Shown one piece after another: positions 1-5,842 of a stretch of DNA of 5,871 nucleotides (its first letter is position 1; every line of letters begins with the position of its first letter). The notes beneath the pieces were generated by a model, which saw nothing but the letters and a program-made list of their open reading frames with translations, was not told the origin of the DNA and did not search any database. Made by a program: the position numbers and the translations under genes. The DNA comes from Opitutales bacterium (lineage in GTDB: Bacteria; Verrucomicrobiota; Verrucomicrobiae; Opitutales; CAG-312), in contig JAGAOA010000186.1 in NCBI GenBank assembly GCA_017623955.1, positions 1 through 5,871 of the forward strand, in the 5' to 3' direction.

Positions 1-1064
1 CATGGCATATTGCTGTTTCGATAGCAAATCCCCCAACTGTGTCTGGATTGAAGGTCTTTACTTCTGATTCATTTGGACAAGGCTTTTTTTGGTACTATTT
101 TATTCATGAACATTTTTTGCGATATTTAGATTCATCTACTAGTATGCGATCTCAGCCATTTTGGTTCTTTTGGGTAATTGCTCCAGTAGGGTTTGTTCCT
201 TGGATTATATTGATTCCTAGAGCGATTAAATCGATAATATTTAGTAATGCAAATCACTTTAATCCCATATCATTTATGGGCGTATGGATAGCTTTTGTTG
301 TTGGATTTTTCTCATTGTCTAGTTCTAAGTTAATTCCGTATATAACTGTGATATATCCTGCTTTTGCTTTTGTTGTAGGAGCTTGGCTTTCTAAGGAATG
401 GCAGAATATAGAAACAAAAAAAATGAAGTTTGAACAAATCTCCATAATAATTGTTGGTATTGTGGCATCTATTGCTATTGTTGTGGCTTATTGTATTTTG
501 AAAAATAAACCCATAGATGATACTACTTTGATTGTGGGATTTTACGGTTGTATAATTTCTAGCACATTGATGTTAGGTATATCTGTTATGGCGTTTAGAT
601 ATTATTTAAAATCAAAAATGCGACATTTTTGGATATGTACGTTTATTGGTGCAAGTATATTTGCTGCATCTATTAATATAAATGCTGGAATGGCTCAAAA
701 AATAAATTCAGAAAAAATAGCGACTGAGATAAAAAAGCTTTCTGTCGAAAATATAGCTATTGCTTTCAATTATGGAGCTTTTCACGACTTGCCAGTCTGG
801 CTAGACAAAACATTGTTTTTTATAGGAAATCCACCAGATGAACAACAATTTGGTTGGCAACGCGAAAAACATCTTCATTCTCATAGAATATTGACTACAT
901 CTGATGCATTGTATGAGTTCTTGAGAAAAAATAGCTTGGCTGTGGTATTGCGAAATGAGGATTTACCAAAGCTGCAATCAATGGGCGAGAACTTATTGAT
1001 GAAAAAAATTGCTGGCAACAAAAATATTATTGTTTTAAATTTATCTTTAAATGAAAAAAAATAA
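1..1064 (+). CDS. ArnT/PMT-like membrane glycosyltransferase, C-terminal part (5' end outside window)
   Basis: This is the C-terminal 353 residues of a polytopic inner-membrane glycosyltransferase of the ArnT/PMT (GT-83/GT-39-like) superfamily. Such enzymes move a sugar from a polyprenyl-phosphate donor to an acceptor at the outer face of the membrane. The frame is open from the first full codon (base 3) and reads WHIAVSIANPP, then YYFIHEHFLRYL (about 93-128), then QPFWFFWVIAPVGFVPW. This matches the loop and helix after the catalytic region in ArnT homologues. FFSLSSSKLIPY (about 306-341) is the usual family motif. About five or six hydrophobic segments precede a soluble C-terminal domain (about 700-1061). 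The GTG at 39 could start an ORF, but the family match continues upstream of it, so the true start is outside the window. The sugar and acceptor (lipid A, other glycolipid or protein) cannot be told from this part. The 3' end overlaps the next gene by 14 bases. Confidence 0.85.
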   Translation, partial: WHIAVSIANPPTVSGLKVFTSDSFGQGFFWYYFIHEHFLRYLDSSTSMRSQPFWFFWVIAPVGFVPWIILIPRAIKSIIFSNANHFNPISFMGVWIAFVVGFFSLSSSKLIPYITVIYPAFAFVVGAWLSKEWQNIETKKMKFEQISIIIVGIVASIAIVVAYCILKNKPIDDTTLIVGFYGCIISSTLMLGISVMAFRYYLKSKMRHFWICTFIGASIFAASININAGMAQKINSEKIATEIKKLSVENIAIAFNYGAFHDLPVWLDKTLFFIGNPPDEQQFGWQREKHLHSHRILTTSDALYEFLRKNSLAVVLRNEDLPKLQSMGENLLMKKIAGNKNIIVLNLSLNEKK

Positions 1065-1761
1065 GACAGAAAACGTTTGGTTAAATCTCGGTTGTAATAT
1101 AATTATTCCTAGCCTATTGCTAGTAAAAGGGCGATCTATTGCAGAAAAATTTAGTTTAGATTGTTCAAATATAGATATATGGGTTTTTGTAGGTGCATTA
1201 TTATTTCCTATCGTATATGGTATTTTTGATTTAATATCGCGACGAAAATGGAATATGATTTCTATTATAGGACTTGCAAGTGTTGTGCTTACTGGTGATG
1301 TAGGATTGATGAAATTACCTACCGAATGGATTATAGTAAAAGAAGGTGCTATCCCTCTCTTATTAGGTGCTGTGGTTTTGGCAACTGCTTATACAAAAAG
1401 ACCTCTTGCTAAAATGATAATTCTTAGTGATTCTGTTTTTGATGTGGAAAAAATCGACAACGCATTACGAGAACGAAAAGCAAATGATGAGTTTGATAGG
1501 CAGATGAAAAATATAACATATATCGTTGCTGTTTCGTTTTTATTGAGCAGTGTTTTAAATTTCATTTTGGCATATTGCATTTTTGAAAGTCCAGCAGGAT
1601 CTCCTGAATTTAACGAGGAAGTTGGCAAGATGACTGCGTTGTCTTTCCCTGTAATAGCATTGCCTACTACTATAATTTTCATTTTTGCTATGATGAAATT
1701 TTTTAAAATTTTAACACGTTTAACTGGACTTACTCTAGAAGATATAATGTTGAAAAAATGA
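1051..1761 (+). CDS. VC0807-family multi-pass membrane protein
   Basis: This 236-residue integral membrane protein has about six hydrophobic helices, near residues 9-26, 43-62, 68-87, 99-115, 156-178 and 195-218. A polar cytoplasmic-type segment (about 116-155) divides them into two halves. The order of motifs RRKWN (64-68), MKLPTEW (87-93), KEGAIPLLLG (98-106), TKRPL (115-119), LLSSVLNF (164-171) and MTALSFPVI (194-202) agrees with my recollection of the VC0807 family, whose function is unknown. Members are sometimes mislabelled as transporters or intracellular-septation-like proteins. The ATG lies inside the end of the glycosyltransferase gene. No Shine-Dalgarno sequence is visible, so translation probably depends on coupling. 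The stop overlaps the next start as ATGA. The context suggests an envelope role, but the sequence does not show one. Confidence 0.8.
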   Translation: MKKNKTENVWLNLGCNIIIPSLLLVKGRSIAEKFSLDCSNIDIWVFVGALLFPIVYGIFDLISRRKWNMISIIGLASVVLTGDVGLMKLPTEWIIVKEGAIPLLLGAVVLATAYTKRPLAKMIILSDSVFDVEKIDNALRERKANDEFDRQMKNITYIVAVSFLLSSVLNFILAYCIFESPAGSPEFNEEVGKMTALSFPVIALPTTIIFIFAMMKFFKILTRLTGLTLEDIMLKK

Positions 1762-2600
1762 GGCGTTTGTTTGCCATTATATATATTCTATTTTGTGCCT
1801 TTGTATGTTTTGCAATCGAGGTTGTTGACGGCAGTGGAAGATGTTTCAGTTTTAAAAATTCTCCTAAAGTTGTGTCGATAGCTCCAGTAGTTACTGATTT
1901 AATTTTTGCAATAGGGGCAGAAGATAATCTTTTAGCGGTTTCTGCATTTTGTGACACGCAAGGGATGAACATAAAACGGATTGGTTCTTCATTCGGTTTA
2001 GATTGGGAAAAATTAGTAGAACTTAATCCAGAACTTGTAATTTGTTCGTATGTGAGAGACAATTCGTTGCGAAGTCGTTTGCAAGAATGTGGAATAAAAT
2101 ATTTGTGTTTAAACGAGGAAGGTCTTGCAAATATTGCATCCGATATTCGTTTACTTGGAAAAATATTTTCAAAACAAGTAAATGCAGAAAAATTAGCTAG
2201 AAAATTTGAAGATACTATAAAAAAACAGACAAAAGGAAATCGTCCTAAGGCTATTTTTTTATTGGGAAGCGTTGCGGCTGGGGCAGGTTCTTTCGTAGGT
2301 GATGTTCTAAAAGCAGGAGGATTTGAAAATTGTGTCGATAAAATATCTTCTCCGTGGCCAGTTCTTTCAAGAGAGTTTATCTTAGGAGAAAATCCCGATG
2401 TACTGTTTTTTACAGCCAGCAGTGAAATTCAACGTGAGTTTGTTTTAAGTAATATTAAAGATGATATTGCGTGGAAAAACACGAATGCAGTAAAAAATAA
2501 TCGCATTTACTTTGTTCCGTTTGATGACATCATTTTACCTAGCGTGCGTGTTTTAAATGCCATTGAGCATATAAGAAAAATAAGGGATAATCTAAAATGA
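1758..2600 (+). CDS. Exported BtuF/FepB-like ABC transporter substrate-binding protein
   Basis: This 280-residue protein has a Sec-type signal peptide (charged MRR, hydrophobic core 4-18, likely cleavage after the Ala in CFA at 19). No lipobox is evident, so it is probably a soluble periplasmic protein. The mature part has the two-lobed fold signature of the periplasmic-binding family PF01497 (BtuF, FepB, FhuD). PKVVSIAPVVTDLIFAIGA (37-54) is the N-terminal core, WEKLVELNPELVI (83-95) follows the first strand region, and LANIASDIRLLGKIF (123-137) leads into the connecting helix. FVGDVLKAGGFENCVDK and FILGENPDVLFF (179-218) belong to the second lobe. By family it would bind a metal chelate such as cobalamin or a siderophore; the ligand is not readable here. 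No permease or ATPase gene is in the window, so its partners are elsewhere or it has another role. It starts in an ATGA overlap and ends in another. Confidence 0.85.
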   Translation: MRRLFAIIYILFCAFVCFAIEVVDGSGRCFSFKNSPKVVSIAPVVTDLIFAIGAEDNLLAVSAFCDTQGMNIKRIGSSFGLDWEKLVELNPELVICSYVRDNSLRSRLQECGIKYLCLNEEGLANIASDIRLLGKIFSKQVNAEKLARKFEDTIKKQTKGNRPKAIFLLGSVAAGAGSFVGDVLKAGGFENCVDKISSPWPVLSREFILGENPDVLFFTASSEIQREFVLSNIKDDIAWKNTNAVKNNRIYFVPFDDIILPSVRVLNAIEHIRKIRDNLK

Positions 2601-3382
2601 GAATTGTTTTATTTCTAGTTTTTTTTGCAACTTGTCTGTTGAATGCTTCAATAGATAATAAAAAAGTTTTTGTAGTCGCTAATATGTTAGATAGACACTC
2701 TGTCGAACTGGCAAAGTCGTATTGTAAGTACAGAGCAATTCCAGAAAAAAATATAATATTATTAGATATTCCTAAAAATACAGGAATTGTATCAAGAGAT
2801 TTTTATGTACACTACATTGAAAATATCTTGTTTTTAAAGCTTATAGAATTGGGGGCTATAAATGCTTTGGATTTGAAATCAAATGATAGTTATGGACGTG
2901 GTCAATTAATTCTTTCGCGTATAAATTTAGATTATTTAGTATTGTGTAAAGGTATACCTTGGGGGGTTTCCGATAGGGAAAAATCGAAAAGGAAAGCTAT
3001 TAGCTTCGCAAATTCTGATGCAAGCGTTGATTCTGAAATATCGGCTCGTTTTCTTCCTTCAAACAAATATAAAGGTTTTATGAAAAATCCAGCTTTTGCA
3101 AAAACAGGCGAAGAATGGCGTTTATATGGTCTTATTAGGGTTGCACGTTTAGATGGGGCTAGTTTTGATGATGTAAAAAAAATGCTTCAGAATACTCAAG
3201 ATGTAGAATCTAGGGGAATTGTGGGTAGAGCATATTTCGACAAATGCAAACGTGCTAAATTAGGTGATGATTGGATAGATTCTGCCGCAAAAATTCTAAA
3301 AGAGCATGGGTTTGATATTTCGATTGATGAGTCTAGGACAGTTATGAATTTAGGGCATAGAATGGATTATCCTGCTCTATAG
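2597..3382 (+). CDS. TIGR03790-family protein, N-terminal half (up to the amber codon)
   Basis: If TAG ends translation, the product is 261 residues. A signal peptide (residues 1-17, likely cleavage after LLNA) is followed by KVFVVANMLDRHSVELAKSYCKYRAIPEKNI (23-53), the typical opening of this family. Then come YLVLCKGIPWGV (113-124), ASVDSEISA (142-150) and LYGLIRVARLDGASFDDVKKML (176-197). The last of these corresponds to the family's RLDG segment, with GRAYFDK (210-216) after it. This half lacks the conserved His, GATATDGN and GDP segments encoded downstream of the stop, so on its own it is probably not a functional domain. Confidence 0.6.
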   Translation: MRIVLFLVFFATCLLNASIDNKKVFVVANMLDRHSVELAKSYCKYRAIPEKNIILLDIPKNTGIVSRDFYVHYIENILFLKLIELGAINALDLKSNDSYGRGQLILSRINLDYLVLCKGIPWGVSDREKSKRKAISFANSDASVDSEISARFLPSNKYKGFMKNPAFAKTGEEWRLYGLIRVARLDGASFDDVKKMLQNTQDVESRGIVGRAYFDKCKRAKLGDDWIDSAAKILKEHGFDISIDESRTVMNLGHRMDYPAL

Positions 3383-3436
3383 TTTGGTTGGTACAGCAGT
3401 CATCCATGTGGATATTTTTCTATCCCAAAATTTTCT

Positions 3437-4225
3437 ATGAAGGGTATTATAGGTTGGCACATTTACTCATTTAGTGCTTTTAATTTAAGTAACAAAAATG
3501 CATGGACTCCTACGTTTATTAGCAAGGGCGCAACAGCAACAGATGGCAACGTATTTGAACCATATTTAGCATTAACTAGAAATATTGGTGTATTTACGAA
3601 ATTAATGTTTGAAGATAATCTTTTACCAGCTGAAGCTGCATTTGCGGCGTTACCTGTTTTAAGTTGGCAAAATATTTATATAGGAGACCCTTTGTTCAAT
3701 CCTCTAAAGGTAGATTTAGATACTCAACTTGCCAATTTATCAAACGATGAACTTTCGCAATATGTGGTAATTCGCAAGGCAAATTTGATAATGTCAAAAC
3801 TCGGCAAGGATAAGGCTAGGGAATTTCTAAAAAAATATGAGGGAAAATTTCCTGATGTTGCGTTAAAATGGAAATTGTTTGAGTTATCAGACATACAATC
3901 GGAAAAGTTAGATTATCTTTTGGCTTCTATCAACTATGAAAAACTAGATTATTTAGGATTATCTCTTCAAGCTTGTAAACAATTAGAGCAGATGGGGAAA
4001 GCCGACAAAGCTTTAGAGTATTACGAAAAAATTTTTTACAAATATTTAACAGTCGACAGTATTGCTCGTTATAGTGCTATTTGTGCAGAACGTGCTGCTA
4101 AACGATGCAACAAAGATATTTCTGGGCTTATAAAAACTATGATCTCAACGATTGCCGATGAAAAACGAAAGGCTCAAGAGGCAAAGTTAAAAAAACAAAA
4201 CTCAAACAAAGTAGACAAAAAGTAA
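3437..4225 (+). CDS. TIGR03790-family protein, C-terminal half (after the amber codon)
   Basis: The open frame actually runs from 3383. The first ATG is at 3437, but no Shine-Dalgarno-like sequence precedes it and it sits inside a conserved family segment, so it is a poor independent start. In full-gene numbering the conserved pieces are GWHIYSFSAF (286-295), GATATDGNVFEPY (311-323), AEAAFAALPVLSWQ (345-358) and IGDPLFNP (362-369). After them comes a roughly 170-residue, mostly helical extension with a TPR-like stretch (MGKADKALEYYEKIF) and a very basic Lys-rich tail. The extension is beyond the part of the family I recognise. It would be made only by readthrough or a cryptic start. Confidence 0.5.
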   Translation: MKGIIGWHIYSFSAFNLSNKNAWTPTFISKGATATDGNVFEPYLALTRNIGVFTKLMFEDNLLPAEAAFAALPVLSWQNIYIGDPLFNPLKVDLDTQLANLSNDELSQYVVIRKANLIMSKLGKDKAREFLKKYEGKFPDVALKWKLFELSDIQSEKLDYLLASINYEKLDYLGLSLQACKQLEQMGKADKALEYYEKIFYKYLTVDSIARYSAICAERAAKRCNKDISGLIKTMISTIADEKRKAQEAKLKKQNSNKVDKK

Positions 4226-4337
4226 TAAAACAAATTTAATACAATAGTTATGATGTCGTTTACGCGATTATTTCATAATCTCATTTTATCAAAACTGATA
4301 TTTCTTGCTTTTTAGGTGCATTATATGATAAAAAAGT

Positions 4338-4367
4338 TTGACAGTTTGCTAAGTTTTGAGGTATTTA
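4338..4367 (+). promoter_or_regulatory. Candidate sigma70-type promoter for kdgK
   Basis: A perfect TTGACA (4338-4343) is followed, after an 18-base spacer, by TATTTA (4362-4367). The -10 matches the consensus at only its first three positions, so the call rests mainly on the -35 box and the location about 100 bases before the kinase start. Confidence 0.3.
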
Positions 4368-4390
4368 TCACAGGTTTTTCAAAAATCAAT

Positions 4391-4443
4391 AATAGTAACG
4401 CAACTATTTTAATTTTATAGTTTGTGTTTAATCCAAGTTTAAT
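4391..4443. promoter_or_regulatory. Possible operator elements upstream of kdgK
   Basis: A perfect 6-base dyad, AATAGT (4391-4396) and ACTATT (4403-4408) around a 6-base centre, is followed by a direct repeat GTTTAAT (4426-4432 and 4437-4443). The repeat period is 11 bases, about one helical turn. Both lie between the candidate promoter and the kinase start. In an AT-rich spacer such short repeats can occur by chance, so regulatory meaning is inference. Confidence 0.2.
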
Positions 4444-4463
4444 AACTAACACACAAAAATATT

Positions 4464-5552
4464 ATGAAAATTCTATGTTTCGGTGAAGTAATGTTGAGAT
4501 TTATGCCTCAACAACACAAAATGTTGCTCCAGTCCCTTCCTGGAGCTTTAGATGTAACTTTTGGTGGTGCAGAAGCCAATGTTGCATGGGATATCACAAT
4601 GCTCGGTGGTAATACATCGTATGTAACTGCATTGCCTGATAATTTTTTAGGCAAAGCTTGTGCAAATCAGTTGCGTGGCATTGGTGTAGATGTTTCAGGT
4701 ATTGTTTATGACAATGGTAGAATTGGAACATACTATGTCGAAGCTGGTGCAAATCAACGTGCAAGTAAAGTTGTTTACGACCGTGCCAATTCATCGGTAT
4801 CGCTCACTCCTTTCGAAGCTTACGATTTCGACAAAAAACTTGAGGGGGTAACACGTGTACACCTCAGTGGTATTACTCCCGCAATTTCTGAAATTGCAGC
4901 AGATGCATGCATTAAACTTGCAAAATTAGCTCATTCAAAGGGCATTTCTGTTTCTTGCGATCTCAACTTCCGTGGAAAACTTTGGAAATGGCAGGACGGT
5001 AAGGCTCCTAGAGAACTAGCTCGTGAAGTAATGCCAAAGATTCTTGAAAATGTTGATTTGGTAATTGGTAACGAGGAAGATGCTTTTGACGTTCTCGGTA
5101 TAAAGTCAGGAAGTAGTGATGTTGAAAGCGGAGAACTCGATATTGAAGCTTACAAAGAAACAGCTCGCAAGATAGCTGAAAAATTTCAGACAGTTAAAAA
5201 GGTTGCATTTACTCTTCGCGAAAGTTTGTCGGCAACTCATAATAATTGGGGGGCAATGCTTTTTGATGTAGATTCAAATTCGGCAGTATTGGCTCCTATG
5301 TCGAAGGATGGTAAATATACTCCATATCAGATTAAGAGCATTGTTGACCGCGTAGGTGGTGGTGACTCTTTTGCGGCTGGTTTGTTATATGGACTCGATA
5401 GTGGCGATTTTGACAACGATTCTGATGCGCTGGCTTTCGCTGTTGCTAATTCATGCTTGGCTCATTCGGTTCTAGGCGATTACAGCTTTGTTCCAAAGTC
5501 GGATGTAGTTGCTTTGATGAAGGGTGCTGGTTCCGGTAGAGTTCAACGCTAG
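4464..5552 (+). CDS. kdgK: 2-dehydro-3-deoxygluconokinase (KDG kinase), PfkB/ribokinase family
   Basis: This 362-residue cytoplasmic kinase is predicted to phosphorylate 2-keto-3-deoxygluconate with ATP to give KDPG, a step of uronate/pectin catabolism and the Entner-Doudoroff route. It starts with MKILCFGEVMLRF and has the PfkB substrate signature GGAEANVA (34-41). LPDNFLGKA (58-66) and VVYDRANS (103-110) follow, with the KDG-kinase-type CDLNFRGKLW (165-174) and the NEED segment (203-206). The nucleotide/catalytic motif DRVGGGDSFAAGLL is at 295-308, with Asp301 as the expected catalytic base. The C-terminus GSGRVQR is one I associate with this subfamily and shows that TAG is a genuine stop here. 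No Shine-Dalgarno is visible before the ATG, only an A-rich leader. It appears to be transcribed alone, with its own terminator. Its base composition is richer in GC than the operon to the left, which may reflect stronger expression. KDG kinase is the best call; a related sugar kinase is possible. Confidence 0.88.
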   Translation: MKILCFGEVMLRFMPQQHKMLLQSLPGALDVTFGGAEANVAWDITMLGGNTSYVTALPDNFLGKACANQLRGIGVDVSGIVYDNGRIGTYYVEAGANQRASKVVYDRANSSVSLTPFEAYDFDKKLEGVTRVHLSGITPAISEIAADACIKLAKLAHSKGISVSCDLNFRGKLWKWQDGKAPRELAREVMPKILENVDLVIGNEEDAFDVLGIKSGSSDVESGELDIEAYKETARKIAEKFQTVKKVAFTLRESLSATHNNWGAMLFDVDSNSAVLAPMSKDGKYTPYQIKSIVDRVGGGDSFAAGLLYGLDSGDFDNDSDALAFAVANSCLAHSVLGDYSFVPKSDVVALMKGAGSGRVQR

Positions 5553-5577
5553 TTAATATTTGTTATCAATATTTTTT

Positions 5578-5607
5578 AAGCCTCGAGTTTTTACTTGAGG
5601 CTTTTTT
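5578..5607 (+). terminator. Intrinsic terminator of kdgK
   Basis: A 10-base stem pairs 5578-5587 with 5594-5603 (one G-T pair), with loop TTTTTA and a run of six T at 5602-5607. It starts 25 bases after the kinase stop. The minus strand has no T-run after the hairpin, so it acts in one direction. Confidence 0.9.
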
Positions 5608-5650
5608 ATTGATTAATGATTTTTTGAGAGATTTAAAGATGTTGTGTTTT

Positions 5651-5659
5651 TGATATAAT
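5651..5659 (+). promoter_or_regulatory. Candidate extended -10 promoter before the GC-rich block
   Basis: TGATATAAT is a perfect extended -10 (TGnTATAAT). No good -35 lies 16-18 bases upstream, which extended -10 promoters can do without. Transcription from about 5666 would run through the hairpin-rich block to the hairpin at 5811-5838. No activity is shown. Confidence 0.3.
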
Positions 5660-5679
5660 CTCGTTTGTGAGTTCAACTT

Positions 5680-5806
5680 GATTAGCAAAGCTAATCTGCG
5701 TTGTCTCGGCACTCACTTCGTTCGGCTCTTTGCGTTGCAAAGCTTCCGTCTCGGGCTGTCGTTACCGACACCCTCGGCGTCGAACCCAAGGGTTCTCGTC
5801 CTGCCT
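5680..5806. repeat. GC-rich block of consecutive short inverted repeats
   Basis: Four perfect small palindromes follow each other. GATTAGC-AAA-GCTAATC is at 5680-5696 and CTTTGC-GTT-GCAAAG at 5728-5742. TGTCG-TTAC-CGACA is at 5757-5770, extendable by GGG/CCC across one bulged C. GAACC-CAAG-GGTTC is at 5782-5795 (a centre of AA if counted as 6+6). By hand count, 5701-5810 is about 58% GC (64 of 110), far above the rest of the window. No convincing protein is encoded. It resembles a dispersed intergenic repeat, but a structured RNA is possible; only comparison across the genome can tell. Confidence 0.55.
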
Positions 5807-5809
5807 TAC

Positions 5810-5838
5810 AAAAAAAGCCGACGTAAGGTCGGCTTTTT
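5810..5838 (-). terminator. Terminator hairpin behind the tRNA (T-runs on both strands)
   Basis: GCCGAC (5817-5822) pairs with GTCGGC (5828-5833) around GTAAG. Seven A precede it (5810-5816) and five T follow (5834-5838), so it has a U-tract in both directions. The longer tract is on the minus strand, right after the tRNA 3' end, so its main job is probably to end the tRNA transcript. It would also stop any plus-strand transcript coming through the GC-rich block. Confidence 0.8.
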
Positions 5839-5842
5839 CATT

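Larger units (their letters stand above)
2597..4225 (+). pseudogene. TIGR03790-family exported protein, frame interrupted by one in-frame TAG
   Basis: I read these bases as a single 542-codon gene with codon 262 (3380-3382) changed to TAG. Both flanking parts are in the same frame, so no frameshift is involved, and the family signature runs across the codon: RMDYPAL, stop, FGWYSSHPCGYF. From memory, TIGR03790 proteins have an aromatic residue, usually tyrosine, at this place, and TAT or TAC to TAG is one base change. The 280 codons after the stop have no further stop and keep the conserved motifs GWHIYSFSAF, KGATATDGNVFEPY and LSWQNIYIGDPLFNP. The change is therefore recent, an assembly error, or tolerated by readthrough. 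An N-terminal signal peptide points to export. The function of the family is unknown. The gene begins in an ATGA overlap with the binding-protein gene and ends the operon. A sequence TAAGGGA at 2581-2587 may serve as ribosome binding site. Confidence 0.75.
4226..4463. other. 238-base AT-rich intergenic region
   Basis: This spacer separates the envelope operon from kdgK. I see no convincing intrinsic terminator for the left operon; the pairing TTATGA (4248-4253) with TCATAA (4273-4278) has a long loop and no T-run. It contains the promoter and dyad elements listed separately. It also contains a 31-codon ORF (4325-4420) that is preceded by AGGTG at 4314-4318 but probably not real. Confidence 0.7.

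Noticed and set aside
254..445. Minus-strand ORF of 63 codons
   Set aside because: Antisense shadow inside the glycosyltransferase gene, with no family resemblance.
39..1064. Complete glycosyltransferase gene starting at GTG 39
   Set aside because: The frame is open to the window edge and the upstream residues (WHIAVSIANPP) fit the family, so 39 is an internal valine.
1389..1682. Minus-strand ORF of 97 codons
   Set aside because: Antisense to the VC0807-family gene; the plus-strand frame has clear family motifs.
1730..2062. Minus-strand ORF of 110 codons
   Set aside because: Antisense shadow of the binding-protein start, and it crosses a gene overlap on the other strand.
3380..3382. Global reassignment of TAG to a sense codon
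   Set aside because: kdgK ends at TAG exactly where its family ends (GSGRVQR), with only eight codons before the next stop.
4325..4420. 31-codon ORF in the spacer before kdgK, with AGGTG six bases upstream of its ATG
   Set aside because: Very short, AT-rich, and overlaps the candidate promoter; nothing supports coding, although a leader peptide cannot be excluded.
4594..4794. Minus-strand ORF of 66 codons, rich in His and Leu
   Set aside because: Antisense to conserved kdgK sequence, with composition typical of a shadow frame.
5680..5806. CRISPR array
   Set aside because: The palindromes differ in sequence and spacing; there is no identical direct repeat with unique spacers.
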